NCBI RefSeq assembly: GCF_014337215.1 | Contig: NZ_CP060635.1 | Span: forward strand, 1,873,501 to 1,937,500 | Direction of reading: 5' to 3' | DNA: 64,000 bases | Source of the DNA: Wansuia hejianensis | GTDB taxonomy: Bacteria > Bacillota > Clostridia > Lachnospirales > Lachnospiraceae | The notes under the pieces: generated by a model | The model's database searches: none | Told to the model about the DNA's origin: nothing | Seen by the model: the letters and a program-made list of their open reading frames with translations, nothing else | Made by a program: the position numbers and the translations under genes | Shown: in pieces, positions 1 through 9,603 of the stretch | How the letters are laid out: the number at the start of each line of letters is the position of its first letter | Numbering within the stretch: the stretch's first letter is position 1

Positions 1-563
1 AACAGCTGAACAGCCTGCTTTAATACAGCTTCTACGCTGTTTTTTCCAGACATAATCAGCACGACGTTCATGCCTTTTTCCGTGGCCAGCTTCGCATTAA
101 TCATATCCCCCACAACCATAGAGTATCCCTGCTTTTGAAGATTCTCCAGCAATTCTTTAGACTCTTCCTCTGTATTAACGGCATATACCTCAATATCATA
201 CTGCAGCATGGTACAGAACTCCTGCGCCCTTTTAGCGATTGCAGGCAGGCTTACAATTGCAAACTTTTCATTATAATTCCTAGCCAGCAGCACCGCCCGG
301 AAAATATCATCAAACGTAACGGATATTTCCAGTATAATCATATGCGGATACGCGGTCCGCAGCAGCTCCGCGGTACCGCCTCTGGCTATTATAACATCAT
401 ATTTCGCCGTTTCCATTCTCTCTCCGGCCACTTCCACCGCTTTCTCCATGTCGCCGACTGTCGCGTCCAGGCAGATTTCCCTGTGCTGTCCGGCAGCAGA
501 AACCAGCATTTCTTTTAACCCTTCATACGGAAGAATTGCCAGCACTCTAATTTGCTTCACCAT
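1..563 (-). CDS. PrpR N-terminal-domain regulator, truncated by the window edge
   Basis: The first 187 codons of a minus-strand gene whose 3' part lies outside the window. The start is the ATG at 561-563, with an AGAGGTGG ribosome site 6 bases upstream. The protein begins MVKQIRVLAILPYEGL, contains DVIIARGGTAELLR near residue 65, and later reads GYSMVVGDMINAKLA. This is the pattern of the PrpR_N sensor domain, a periplasmic-binding-like fold that precedes PAS and sigma-54 AAA+ domains in propionate-type activators. The downstream domains cannot be seen, so sigma-54 dependence is only an inference. Because it follows the pdxA-kinase-cyclase operon on the same strand, it probably controls that operon by sensing one of its acids. 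Confidence 0.8.
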   Translation of the reverse strand, partial: MVKQIRVLAILPYEGLKEMLVSAAGQHREICLDATVGDMEKAVEVAGERMETAKYDVIIARGGTAELLRTAYPHMIILEISVTFDDIFRAVLLARNYNEKFAIVSLPAIAKRAQEFCTMLQYDIEVYAVNTEEESKELLENLQKQGYSMVVGDMINAKLATEKGMNVVLIMSGKNSVEAVLKQAVQL

Positions 564-597
564 ATATTACCACCTCTATCTCTTACACTTTAGGCTA

Positions 598-625
598 ATT
601 ATATAATATTTTTTATATTTTGTAA
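598..625 (-). promoter_or_regulatory. Putative sigma-A promoter of the PrpR-like gene
   Basis: On the minus strand TTACAA (620-625) and TATAAT (598-603) are 16 bases apart. They sit about 35 bases before the regulator's start codon. The regulator can therefore be transcribed separately from the operon in front of it. Confidence 0.5.
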
Positions 626-670
626 CTCTTTTTCGCGCCAAAGCGTCAGAGACTGGTGTCTTATCAGCAT

Positions 671-1651
671 TTATACCAGCGCTATTGGCCGAACCGGCAT
701 TCCCGTCGCATTTCGGAGTTTCGGAGAGCAGCTGATAAAACAAAATTCATATACCTCATCCCTGGCCAGCTCCTCCAGCTGCACGTATTCCATGATATGG
801 ACCCCCTGTTGAATCAGCAGATAATGATGAACCGGCTGAGGGTGGCGCGGAACACTCATCGATCCATCTGCTTTTTCTCCATCCAGACAGGATTTATCAT
901 CCCCCACCAATATAGCTCCGCCTTCTTCTACCAGATATCTCGCGGCGCTGATCCCCAGACCGGCGCCGCCCGCTCGCTCTTCTGGCCATCCATTGCCCGT
1001 GCGCAGCAAGACTGCGTCGCCCCTCTTCAGCGCTACGCCCTCCCAACGGGCGCATGCTTCACAGTCCTCTGCTGAAATGATGTAATCCCCCGGCAAATAT
1101 TCTACCCCTTTATAGGACGCAATATCAAGCATGACCCCTCTCATAATCATAGGCGGGATTTTCGCAGCGTCACATTTAGACGGCCCCAAAACCGATCCGT
1201 ATTCCGCATCCGTATATCCGCCGTACCAATGGTCATCCTCTCCCGTTGTCCAATGACACAACGCATCTATGTGGGTCCCCAGATGGAGCGGCCCCATCAC
1301 CATCTCAGTATTGCAGCCCATACGATAATCGGGGGCATTGTGTTCTTCATCCATCCATTCCCCTTTTTGATACCAGTTAACAGAACAGTGTGCATTCGTA
1401 TTCTTGAGCTTTCTTCTGCCCGACGGCGACGCATAAGACACAATTTCAAAACCGCAATGCCCGTTCCAGATATTCATACCCTTAAAGCGTTCAGTTTCCA
1501 GATCGTAGATTCTGCCTTTCTTAACCAGGGAAAGGGCCTGCAGCACAGAACCACAGTCCATCTCATTCGCCGCCCCCCGTTCATCCCCTGCTCCATAATT
1601 TTCCCAGACATTGCTATGTACCCACTCTTCATCATTATAATCTTTTTTCAC
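671..1651 (-). CDS. Cyclase-family metal-dependent hydrolase (kynurenine-formamidase-like)
   Basis: A 326-residue protein of the cyclase family (PF04199). It carries the metal-binding signature HLGTHIDALCHW near residue 123, matching HxGTHxDxxxH. Family members hydrolyse amide, lactone or related bonds with Zn or Mn. The start is GTG at 1649-1651, overlapping the kinase stop by 4 bases (GTGA), and GGAGGTG sits just upstream, so the two genes are translationally coupled. As third gene of an acid-sugar operon it may open a lactone or similar precursor, which is inference. The family spans many substrates, so the exact reaction is not readable from sequence. Confidence 0.8.
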   Translation of the reverse strand: MKKDYNDEEWVHSNVWENYGAGDERGAANEMDCGSVLQALSLVKKGRIYDLETERFKGMNIWNGHCGFEIVSYASPSGRRKLKNTNAHCSVNWYQKGEWMDEEHNAPDYRMGCNTEMVMGPLHLGTHIDALCHWTTGEDDHWYGGYTDAEYGSVLGPSKCDAAKIPPMIMRGVMLDIASYKGVEYLPGDYIISAEDCEACARWEGVALKRGDAVLLRTGNGWPEERAGGAGLGISAARYLVEEGGAILVGDDKSCLDGEKADGSMSVPRHPQPVHHYLLIQQGVHIMEYVQLEELARDEVYEFCFISCSPKLRNATGMPVRPIALV

Positions 1652-2910
1652 ACTACACCTCCAACCATCATCTTATCCGCAATCTCTACGAATATCGATT
1701 CATTTCCGAACCCCCCGGATTTTGAAACCACCTGCATTGTCCGTTCCCCAACCTTCGTCTCAAACAGCACCGCGCCAGGCATTATTTCGCAGACCGGACG
1801 TATGTCCTTACATCCCTTTCGCTGTAAAAAAGCGTATACTGTGTCTCCGCCGCTGAGAGACAAAGCCCCGTCCACCCCAAAGCCAAGCCACAGGTCTATA
1901 AATTCCCCCAGCCGGTTCACAATACATTCTCTGATATTTTCCTCCGCAACTCCCACCAATCTGCCATATGCTGCTGCCTCCTCTACCGCATCATCATGCG
2001 AAAAGACATCCATAATAACCGGCATCCCCTGACTGCATTTTCTGTAAAAATCATTTAGAAAACTCCTCGCTTCCTCCGTTTCAAAATAACCGGGCTGCAG
2101 CTTTTGAACTACGTTTAGACTGATCCGTCTAAATCCTGCTTTCTCCGCATATTTTATCTGCCGTTTTGTAATCTCATTCACGCTCCCGCAGACAATCAGA
2201 AGATTTTTCACCCTGCGGATTTCCACTTCTCTTTTATGAGAAAAATCAATTACCTTCGTCAGGCAGTCAGCAAACCCTGCACAGCCCGCAGTCGCCTCCA
2301 GTCCCAGAGTATCCTTAAGCTCCCTGGCTATATTCTCCATTTCAAGATTACTTTTGGCATCATAAACATAAATAGCCCGCCGTTCTGCCCGTTTGATTTG
2401 CTTACAGTTCTTAACGACGACAACTTCTATTCCTGTGCCCTCATGTATCACTTCTGCGACTGCAGATTTTGTAACAGGTTCAAAGGGATCCCTGCCAAAG
2501 AGGCTGTCGGCAACCGGAACACCGTCAATATACTGTATACCATCTTTTGTAATTCTGTTCAGCTTCGGCAGCGCCGGAACGAAACTGACAGAACACCCGG
2601 CTGCGTCCGATACAGCTGAAAGCTCACTTCCCACATTACCCCTCAGCGCAGAATCTGTTTTTTTATAGAAGTATTTTATCCCATAGTTTTTACAGCGTCT
2701 TACCAGATCATAGACTATATGATATGCCGCCTCCCCATCCAGATGCCTGGTTTCCGCATCAACAATTAACACTTCGCTGTCTGGCCTGATTTCTTCCATT
2801 CCAAAATCAGGCTTCAGTATCACCTGTGTCTGCGCTCCTGCCTCAGCAAATTTAATACCCGTATCCAACGCTCCCGTAAAATCGTCAGCAACTACCACCA
2901 GCTTTACCAT
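1648..2910 (-). CDS. Four-carbon acid sugar kinase family protein (DUF1537)
   Basis: A 420-residue kinase of the DUF1537 family, which phosphorylates D-threonate, D-erythronate or 3-oxo-tetronates with ATP (established for DtnK and OtnK). The N-terminal substrate domain opens with VVADDFTGALDTGIKF and contains KKTDSALRGNVGSEL near residue 105. The C-terminal nucleotide domain has SLSGGDTVYAF near residue 353. It lies 17 bases after the PdxA-like gene and overlaps the cyclase by 4 bases, so the three form one transcript. The pairing with a PdxA2-type dehydrogenase favours a threonate or erythronate kinase that makes the 4-phosphate for the neighbour. The exact stereoisomer cannot be read. Confidence 0.88.
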   Translation of the reverse strand: MVKLVVVADDFTGALDTGIKFAEAGAQTQVILKPDFGMEEIRPDSEVLIVDAETRHLDGEAAYHIVYDLVRRCKNYGIKYFYKKTDSALRGNVGSELSAVSDAAGCSVSFVPALPKLNRITKDGIQYIDGVPVADSLFGRDPFEPVTKSAVAEVIHEGTGIEVVVVKNCKQIKRAERRAIYVYDAKSNLEMENIARELKDTLGLEATAGCAGFADCLTKVIDFSHKREVEIRRVKNLLIVCGSVNEITKRQIKYAEKAGFRRISLNVVQKLQPGYFETEEARSFLNDFYRKCSQGMPVIMDVFSHDDAVEEAAAYGRLVGVAEENIRECIVNRLGEFIDLWLGFGVDGALSLSGGDTVYAFLQRKGCKDIRPVCEIMPGAVLFETKVGERTMQVVSKSGGFGNESIFVEIADKMMVGGVV

Positions 2911-2927
2911 AGACTGCCACTCCTTGT

Positions 2928-3995
2928 TTATTCCTGTTGTTTTTTTAAGCGGCTGACCGCCATCAGAAGTGCGTCGTCAATTGAATTCACCAGGCTTAAT
3001 TCATTCTGGACTCCCTGTCCCGCATGGCCAAATGCCGTCCCATGGTCTACCGACACACGGATGATTGGCAATCCCAGAGTGATATTGACGCCTGCAACCG
3101 CGCCCCATTTACTCTCCTCTGGTTTGTATACAAATCCCACAACCTTCAGTGGAATATGCCCCTGGTCATGATACATCACTACCACAATATCATACCATCC
3201 ACCCCTGGCTTTTGAAAATACCGTATCCGGAGGAACCGGGCCTTCCACCACAATCCCTTCTTCACGTGCCAATTTTATTGCCGGGGCGATCTCATCAATT
3301 TCTTCTCTTCCAAACATCCCGTCTTCTCCGGAATGAGGGTTCAAACCCGCCACCCCTACTTTAGGGGTTTTAATACCGAGATCCCTGCACGCCTCATCAG
3401 CCAGTCGTATGCATTCCAGCACACGTTCTTTTTTCACCCGGTCACAAGCTTCCCTCAGAGATACATGGGTAGACACATGAACCACCCTGAGATTCTCATG
3501 AGCCAGCATCATGGCATATTTCCTGGTGCCTGTATATTCGGCATAAATTTCAGTATGCCCCGAATAATGGTGTCCCGCCAGATTGATTGCTTCTTTATTC
3601 AAAGCATTCGTTACCGTAGCATCAACCTCTCCCGCAAGTGCCAGCTCAATAACTTTTACCACACATTGAAAGGCTGCCTCGCCACACATCGCCGACAGTT
3701 TGCCATACTCAAAACGCTCCATATCAACCAGCTCCAGATGGTAGACATCAATCGTCCCATACTCAAATACCGCCTCATGAACCTCCCTCACTCTGCGGAC
3801 AGAAATTTCTCCAGGCTTTAAATAACCTGTTTCTTCAAGAATCCGAATAGAATCCTCAATCATCTTCGCATCCCCGACCACCAGCGGGCTGCAGCGTTCA
3901 TACAATTCGGGAGCATGCAGAGCTTTAACCGTAATCTCTGGCCCGCAGCCCGCCGGATCTCCCATGGTAATTCCAATAATCGGTTTACTTTTCAT
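2928..3995 (-). CDS. pdxA2: PdxA-family 4-phospho-threonate/erythronate dehydrogenase
   Basis: A 355-residue NAD-dependent dehydrogenase of the PdxA family. Motifs include GITMGDPAGCGPEI at the N terminus, the metal-binding HYSGHTEIYAEYTG near residue 140, LNPHSGEDGMFG and MYHDQGHIPLK. The start is taken as ATG at 3993-3995, because AGAGGTG lies just upstream; an ATG 18 bases further out has no ribosome site. PdxA of vitamin B6 synthesis oxidises 4-phosphohydroxythreonine, but PdxA2 enzymes beside DUF1537 kinases oxidise 4-phospho-threonate or -erythronate and decarboxylate it to dihydroxyacetone phosphate. The neighbourhood points to the catabolic role. It is first in its operon. Confidence 0.88.
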   Translation of the reverse strand: MKSKPIIGITMGDPAGCGPEITVKALHAPELYERCSPLVVGDAKMIEDSIRILEETGYLKPGEISVRRVREVHEAVFEYGTIDVYHLELVDMERFEYGKLSAMCGEAAFQCVVKVIELALAGEVDATVTNALNKEAINLAGHHYSGHTEIYAEYTGTRKYAMMLAHENLRVVHVSTHVSLREACDRVKKERVLECIRLADEACRDLGIKTPKVGVAGLNPHSGEDGMFGREEIDEIAPAIKLAREEGIVVEGPVPPDTVFSKARGGWYDIVVVMYHDQGHIPLKVVGFVYKPEESKWGAVAGVNITLGLPIIRVSVDHGTAFGHAGQGVQNELSLVNSIDDALLMAVSRLKKQQE

Positions 3996-4242
3996 AAAAC
4001 ACCTCTCCATCAATAATTTTTGTTAATTCGCAACACCTTCTGTGCCGCATCCCAGCAGATGTGCAACCGCCACATTTGCTATTAACCCTATTATATCCGG
4101 AGTTGTTTTGTATTTCATCCAATTTGTTTCTGTATTATGTATTAATTTGAAACATTTTATAGAATTACATCATACATTTCCCAATTCTCATAGTTATTTC
4201 TCGAGATCTGTTGCATTTCTAGCCAAACGCCCAAACGGCAGC
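3996..4242 (-). promoter_or_regulatory. Control region of the acid-sugar operon
   Basis: A 247-base AT-rich gap between comEC and pdxA2. On the minus strand CGGTTGCACATCTGCT at 4054-4069 keeps the GG/GC dinucleotides at sigma-54 spacing. It departs from TGGCAC at the -24 element, so it is only a weak candidate. I see no convincing sigma-A promoter here. Confidence 0.25.
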
Positions 4243-6531
4243 TTAATTTTCTTCTTCTGCTGCTCTGCCTATAAACTCCTGCACCTTCATCTGCCCGCCG
4301 ATGACCTCCACGCGCACGGCGCCGCTCAGCCCCGTCTGATACCAGTCTGCGCCCTTCGCTTCGATTCTTTCCAGAACTTCTCTGTGAGGATGCCCATAGA
4401 TACTGTTTTCCGGCGCTGATATAATACAGATTTCAGGAGAAACCTTTTCCAAAAACTCCATCCGTGTGGAGTTCCTGGAACCGTGGTGGGCAACCTTCAG
4501 AAATTCACAGCCCTCCACCTCTTCCAGAACTTCTCTCTCTCCATCCCCTTCCAGATCGCCTGTCAGAAGGCCGCCAAAATTTCCATAGGAAATCTGCAGC
4601 ACTACGGAACCTTCATTCCCCGCCAAAGTTTCCCCATAAACCGGATGCAGTACCTCTATCCTCAATTTCCCCGCCCTTAACTCATCTCCTTTTGACAGAT
4701 ATTGAACCGTTATCCCCGCCCGATCTGCCAGGAGCCTGATTCTTTTTTCTTCTTCGCCGTTCCTCATCCAACAGGGAAGAAACAGATGCCTGATTATCAG
4801 GCCAGTCCGTCTTTCCGCCACCGCTATTAAAAGCTCTTCGATACCGCAGATGTGATCCCCATCCGGATGGCTGATAAAGATCCCCTCCAGCACATGGATG
4901 CCCTGTTGTTTCAAATAAGGCAATATCCTATAGATTCCCACACCTTCCACATCTCTGCTCCCGCCGTCCACCAGATAATGAAATCGGTTCTCTGCGTTCA
5001 AAACCAGGCAGTCTCCCTGTCCCACATCCAGAGCTGTGACAGATAATTCTACCGGACGCCGCCAGAACAAAATCCCCAAACCAATTGTCAAAATCACCGC
5101 TGCCGCCAGAATATCTGCCGGACGCTTCCGAATATCTCTTTCAATACAGCGTTTCGCCGCCTTCTGATTACGCCCTATAAGAGACCGCTTTAAAATCCAT
5201 ACAGCCGCTGCCAAACACAAATAATAAATTGCCATTTCCCATATTTCAGGCTGCCCACATATCCAGGACGCGCCTGGCAGCCCCCGGATCTTGCCTGTAA
5301 TCCACTCATAGCCTTCCAGGCAAACGGCGGCCGGAACCAGGAGCACTCTTCCCATAAGCGGAGAGGCCACTCCCATCATACCTCCCAACAGCCCTGACGC
5401 CATGACCAGACTCATGGAGGGAAGCATCAGCAGGTTAGCAATTATGCCGTAGAGAGGTATTTCAAAAAAATAGTAGCATACCAGCGGCAGGGTACAGAGC
5501 ATAATAGCCAGCCAGGAAATACTTGATTCCACCCCTTTTTTCAAAAGCGCTTTTCCCTGCAAAAGCTTTTGAGGCAGCAGTTTCCGCAGCGAAGGATATA
5601 CAACTCCCGCTCCCAGAACAGCAGCGAAGGATAGCTGGAATCCGCTATAAAAGAGATAACCCGGATTTGGAATCAGTATCAAAATCCCGGCCAGAGCCAG
5701 GCCGGACAGGAGGTCATAGCTCCTCCTGAGCATCCGCCCCGCCAGCATGATGCCGAACATCAGGAAGGCTCTGACCGTGGACGCCTGCCCTCCGGTAAAC
5801 AGGCAGTAGACGGCCATTACCGCAGCTGCCAGTCCTCCGGCAGCCATTTGCGGCAGCTTCATTCGGAACAAGAGGCGGAAAATTCCCATCCCCAGAAGCG
5901 TTATATGAAGGCCGCTGATCGCGATCATGTGGCTGACCCCTCCCACCTGATAATTCAGACGGCTGTCCTCTGTTAAAAGCTTTCGTTCCCCAAATACCAT
6001 CGCTGAAAGGGTGCCTGCCAGCTCCGGCCGGATCATCTCCGGAAGATTGCCTGTCACCCTTTCCCGGAAGCTCTGCAAAACCTCTCCGAAGCTGAACTCT
6101 GCTTTTTTCTTCATTTCTATCTGCTCTCCCCATAAAGAACAGTATATTTTCTGGCAGGCAAAATAAGCGCTGCTGTCAAACTCCCCCGGATTTCCCGGCG
6201 GCTGCAGCGTTCGCAAAATGCCCGCAGCTTCTATCCTGTCACCTACAGAATAACGTTCCGCTTCCCGGATTGTCAGTAAAATTTTATGAATTGGGATTTT
6301 TGTTTCCTGATAAATAAGAAAAGAATTTTTAAGAATATATTGTGTAGAATTGGGCTTCTCGGTCCGCTCTGAAATGGTTCCGACAACAATAGCCTCCACT
6401 CCGTCCCGCAGCTGATCCTGCAGTTCCGGGGACAAGGCAGGCTCCCCAAAGATGGGGACGCCTGCCTGTTTCATCATCCAAACCACAATCATGAGACCGA
6501 TACACGCCAGGCACAGCGGCCTTTTGGTCAT
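4243..6531 (-). CDS. comEC: ComEC/Rec2 competence DNA-uptake channel
   Basis: A 762-residue polytopic membrane protein that carries single-stranded DNA across the cytoplasmic membrane during transformation. It begins with a membrane segment, has an N-terminal DUF4131-like part, and a central competence domain with VSHMIAISGLHITLLG near residue 200 and several hydrophobic helices. The C-terminal metallo-beta-lactamase-like domain has ALDVGQGDCLVL and FISHPDGDHICG, then LKVAHHGSRNST. The length is normal for the family. It starts 5 bases after the GerMN lipoprotein gene and shares the strand with comEA at the other end of the run, so it is probably part of the comEA operon. Confidence 0.93.
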   Translation of the reverse strand: MTKRPLCLACIGLMIVVWMMKQAGVPIFGEPALSPELQDQLRDGVEAIVVGTISERTEKPNSTQYILKNSFLIYQETKIPIHKILLTIREAERYSVGDRIEAAGILRTLQPPGNPGEFDSSAYFACQKIYCSLWGEQIEMKKKAEFSFGEVLQSFRERVTGNLPEMIRPELAGTLSAMVFGERKLLTEDSRLNYQVGGVSHMIAISGLHITLLGMGIFRLLFRMKLPQMAAGGLAAAVMAVYCLFTGGQASTVRAFLMFGIMLAGRMLRRSYDLLSGLALAGILILIPNPGYLFYSGFQLSFAAVLGAGVVYPSLRKLLPQKLLQGKALLKKGVESSISWLAIMLCTLPLVCYYFFEIPLYGIIANLLMLPSMSLVMASGLLGGMMGVASPLMGRVLLVPAAVCLEGYEWITGKIRGLPGASWICGQPEIWEMAIYYLCLAAAVWILKRSLIGRNQKAAKRCIERDIRKRPADILAAAVILTIGLGILFWRRPVELSVTALDVGQGDCLVLNAENRFHYLVDGGSRDVEGVGIYRILPYLKQQGIHVLEGIFISHPDGDHICGIEELLIAVAERRTGLIIRHLFLPCWMRNGEEEKRIRLLADRAGITVQYLSKGDELRAGKLRIEVLHPVYGETLAGNEGSVVLQISYGNFGGLLTGDLEGDGEREVLEEVEGCEFLKVAHHGSRNSTRMEFLEKVSPEICIISAPENSIYGHPHREVLERIEAKGADWYQTGLSGAVRVEVIGGQMKVQEFIGRAAEEEN

Positions 6532-6535
6532 AAAC

Positions 6536-7459
6536 TCACTCCGTTTCCACCAGCTTCAAATTCTGTTCAAACAGCTGATCCAGCTTCATGTTCTTCCGGA
6601 AGGTTACAGAACTGCTTCCGTTAATTGAAAACTGCACCTTATTCACATGACAGACGCTGGCCAAAGAATTGACGATAGAATAGATCGGGATTTCTTCCTG
6701 TACGCTTAGAATAGAATTGGTAAAGCTGTCGTCAAAGTTCACGTAGCAAATTCCCTCCTGAATCGTAACGCTCAGGATGTTAGTCTCTGCCGGCAGCGTC
6801 GGATAATGCCCGTCTTGCTTGGGCCCTTTCACAATCTCCTCTACTACCGCCCGTTCCAGCGGCACGTTGCTGCTGTAATAGACCTTCCGTTCCTCAGGAA
6901 GCAGCACTGAACCGCTCTCATCGGTAAAATAAAGCTTCATCGCGATGCTCTGATATGTGTTGATTTCCTTTCCGGAATTCTCTACGAAGCTGTCCCTGGT
7001 CAAAGCTCCCACTTCCCTTCCGGAAGAATCCAGCAGAGGGCTTCCGTTCACCTGAAGCTTGAGGCGCCTTACTCCCGGTACCTGTACGAAAGTCCGCACC
7101 AGTCCCGCCCGGGCCAGTATTTCCCGAGAAGCACTCATCGATGCGTAGGAAGAGCTGAGGTTCAGAATTATCGTCTCATCCTCCAGTTCATAACCAAGAA
7201 TCGTCGTTCCTTCCGGGAGCAGCAGGATATAATCTCTGTCCTCCTCGGGGCGCACCGCCTGTTTCGCTATCAGCTCCCCAATCATCGCCTCTGTCTCCAC
7301 GCTTTCCGGCTCATAGGGAATCTCTTCTAACCGGTTCAAATCTTTATTAATATAGAACAAATAAAACTGCTGACTTTCCTGCCTGCCCTGCAAGTGGTCG
7401 CAGCCGGCCAGCCCCAGCACGAGAAAGGCGGCCAGCAGAGCGGATATTATTTTCTTCAT
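6536..7459 (-). CDS. GerMN-domain lipoprotein
   Basis: A 307-residue predicted lipoprotein. The signal peptide ends in the lipobox LAGC at residues 17-20, so it should be anchored outside the membrane. Two GerMN-like repeats follow: about residues 60-150 (with VRRLKLQVNGSPL) and about 195-295 (with LSVTIQEGICYVNFDDSF). GerM in Bacillus assists germination and sporulation envelope processes, but Lachnospiraceae homologues next to two-component systems are not characterised to my knowledge. It lies 13 bases after the histidine kinase gene and may modulate that sensor, by analogy with lipoproteins that accompany WalK-type kinases. Confidence 0.82.
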   Translation of the reverse strand: MKKIISALLAAFLVLGLAGCDHLQGRQESQQFYLFYINKDLNRLEEIPYEPESVETEAMIGELIAKQAVRPEEDRDYILLLPEGTTILGYELEDETIILNLSSSYASMSASREILARAGLVRTFVQVPGVRRLKLQVNGSPLLDSSGREVGALTRDSFVENSGKEINTYQSIAMKLYFTDESGSVLLPEERKVYYSSNVPLERAVVEEIVKGPKQDGHYPTLPAETNILSVTIQEGICYVNFDDSFTNSILSVQEEIPIYSIVNSLASVCHVNKVQFSINGSSSVTFRKNMKLDQLFEQNLKLVETE

Positions 7460-7472
7460 CTGCCTACCCCTC

Positions 7473-8903
7473 CTATGCTATATAAACGAGAGGAATGCGC
7501 ACAGAAAATGTGGTTCCCTCGTTCTCTTTGCTGTATACCTTGATTGCTCCCCTGTGCATTACAATGGCACTTCTAGAGATGGCCAGCCCCAGCCCGGTGC
7601 CGCCGATCTCCCGCGAATGGCTCTTATCCACCCGGTAAAACCGTTCAAAGATATGGTTCAGGGATTCTTCCGGAATTCCTATTCCCGAATCAGCCACAGT
7701 CACATAAAAATATTTGTGATCCGCGTTCAGGGAAACCCTCACCCATCCGCCCTCAGGATTATTATACTTTATTGCATTCTCAACGAGATTGGACAGGGCA
7801 AGCGTCATCTTCGTCTGGTCAATTTCCGCATTTACCGGCCGGAAACTGTCCAGGATCAGCTCCACATTCTGCTTGGAGGCGATGGGGCGCAGCCTCTTCA
7901 GCACCAGCTCCAGCAGCTCATTGATATTTGTCATTTCGATGTTCAGGTCGGCAGCCTTCTTGTCCATCTTTACCAGCGACAGAAGGTCAGTGATGATCGA
8001 GTTCTCACGGTCTATCTCCTCCGAAATATCCTGCATGAACTCCTGATACTGCTCCACCGGCACGTTTTCCTGCATATTCAGGGAATCTGCCAGTACCTTC
8101 ATGGACGCCAGCGGAGTCTTCAGCTCATGAGACACATTAGACACGAACTCCTGCCGGGAATCATCCAGCGTCTTCACGCGAGACAACATTTTATTAAACG
8201 CATCTGTGATCAGCTCTGTCTCCAGATAATCAGGGACGGAAATACTCTCTTCCAGATATCCGTCTGTCAGCTCTTCAATAGACCTGGTAATCTTCTGGAA
8301 CGGCTTCACCAGAATACCCGAAAGAACATAACCAAAGACCAGGATCAAAACGACGATGATCGCCAGGATCATGGTACCCTTCTGCTCTAAAATTTCCCTG
8401 CTGGTGTTGATCTCCAGCGTCGAGACACTGATGAGCATCACACCCACCACGTCTTTGTTCACGGACTCCGGATCTGATATCTTCACAGTCATCTCTATAT
8501 ATTGATTCTTCTCATCGTACTGGCTGGTTTCCACACCATTAAAGCAGTCGATGACTTCCTGGGAAATCAGATATTTTCCCCTATCCAGGTCGTAGGTATC
8601 CCGGATCACCTTGTAATCTTTGTTAATAACCAGAATCCTGCCGCCGTAAATGCTGGTCAGCATATTAAATTCACCGTTGATGACCTCATTGGCGGGATCT
8701 TCCATATAGCCCAGAGAAACCAGCTGATTGCAGAGAATATCGCTTTGGTTTTTCACGATAATGCTTCTCTGGGATACCGCACGGTTCTCATAGCTCTGTA
8801 CCACCACATTCTCCACTACGATGGTGGGGATTATTCCCATCAGAATCATGATCAGCATGATACGGAAACGGAGGCTGCGCAGAAATTTCCATCTGCCCTT
8901 CAA
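7473..8903 (-). CDS. Sensor histidine kinase, WalK/PhoR-like
   Basis: A membrane histidine kinase with two transmembrane helices (about residues 12-30 and 180-200) around an extracellular sensor. A HAMP domain (YVLSGILVKPFQKITRSIEEL), the phospho-acceptor H-box FVSNVSHELKTPLASMK, the N-box LSNLVENAIKYN and the G-boxes GIGIPEESLNHIFERFYR and GGTGLGLAIS are all present. I take the TTG at 8901-8903 as start: it follows the response-regulator stop by one base and has AGGG 5 bases upstream. This gives about 476 residues. A longer frame from 8960 would overlap the regulator by 56 bases. It phosphorylates the adjacent regulator. Confidence 0.88.
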   Translation of the reverse strand: MKGRWKFLRSLRFRIMLIMILMGIIPTIVVENVVVQSYENRAVSQRSIIVKNQSDILCNQLVSLGYMEDPANEVINGEFNMLTSIYGGRILVINKDYKVIRDTYDLDRGKYLISQEVIDCFNGVETSQYDEKNQYIEMTVKISDPESVNKDVVGVMLISVSTLEINTSREILEQKGTMILAIIVVLILVFGYVLSGILVKPFQKITRSIEELTDGYLEESISVPDYLETELITDAFNKMLSRVKTLDDSRQEFVSNVSHELKTPLASMKVLADSLNMQENVPVEQYQEFMQDISEEIDRENSIITDLLSLVKMDKKAADLNIEMTNINELLELVLKRLRPIASKQNVELILDSFRPVNAEIDQTKMTLALSNLVENAIKYNNPEGGWVRVSLNADHKYFYVTVADSGIGIPEESLNHIFERFYRVDKSHSREIGGTGLGLAISRSAIVMHRGAIKVYSKENEGTTFSVRIPLVYIA

Positions 8904-8904
8904 A

Positions 8905-9594
8905 TTAACCCTGGAAATAGTAACCAACTCCCCACTTCGTGTGTACATACTTAGGCTCACTGGGATTCTCTTCTATCTTCTCGCGAAGTCTCCGGATATG
9001 TACGTCGACAGTCCGGACATCCCCCGGATATTCATATCCCCATACAATATTCAAAAGGTTTTCCCGGCTGTAAACCTTGTTGGGATTAAACACCAGCAGC
9101 TCCAGCACATCAAATTCCTTCGCCGTCAGATTAATCTCCCTGGAGCCGATGAACACTCTCCGGCTCTCACAGTCCAGCTTCAAGTCTCCCACCTGGACCA
9201 CCTTGGCCTTCTCCTCCGCTGCCGCGGGCTTCGTAGTCCGGCGCATGATCGCCTTGATCCGGGCCTTCACCTCCAGGATATTAAAGGGCTTCGTGATATA
9301 ATCATCCGCACCGTATTCCAGGCCCAGAATCTTGTCCATATCCTCTCCCTTTGCCGTCAGCATCACAATGGGAACACTGGAAAATTCCCTGATCTGCTGG
9401 CAAACCTCCAGACCGTTCAGCTTTGGAAGCATGATATCCAAAAGAATGATATCATACTCATTTTCCCGGGCCATATTGAGCGCTTCTTCCCCGTCGTAGG
9501 CGCACTCAACTTCCATGCCGTCCTGTTCCAGAGAAAAACGGATTCCTTTTACTATTAGCTTTTCATCGTCTACAACCAGTACCTTTTTTGCCAT
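8905..9594 (-). CDS. OmpR/PhoB-family response regulator
   Basis: A 229-residue response regulator. The receiver domain has acidic DDEK near residue 10, the phospho-acceptor Asp in DIILLDIMLPKLNG, the conserved TAKGED and GADDYITKPF. The C-terminal winged helix contains LTAKEFDVLELLVFNP and VDVHIRRLREKIEENP, as in WalR/PhoP. It is followed after one base by its kinase gene and preceded by comEA. Similarity to WalR suggests a cell-wall regulon, but the competence-gene context leaves open control of the neighbouring com genes. Confidence 0.92.
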   Translation of the reverse strand: MAKKVLVVDDEKLIVKGIRFSLEQDGMEVECAYDGEEALNMARENEYDIILLDIMLPKLNGLEVCQQIREFSSVPIVMLTAKGEDMDKILGLEYGADDYITKPFNILEVKARIKAIMRRTTKPAAAEEKAKVVQVGDLKLDCESRRVFIGSREINLTAKEFDVLELLVFNPNKVYSRENLLNIVWGYEYPGDVRTVDVHIRRLREKIEENPSEPKYVHTKWGVGYYFQG

Positions 9595-9603
9595 CTCATT
9601 CTC

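Noticed and set aside
135..518. Plus-strand ORF of 127 codons
   Set aside because: It is antisense to the PrpR_N-type gene, which has family motifs and a ribosome site; no similarity in the plus frame.
4041..4075. Strong sigma-54 promoter before pdxA2
   Set aside because: Only the GG/GC spacing matches at 4054-4069; the -24 element departs from TGGCAC, so I keep it only as a weak candidate.
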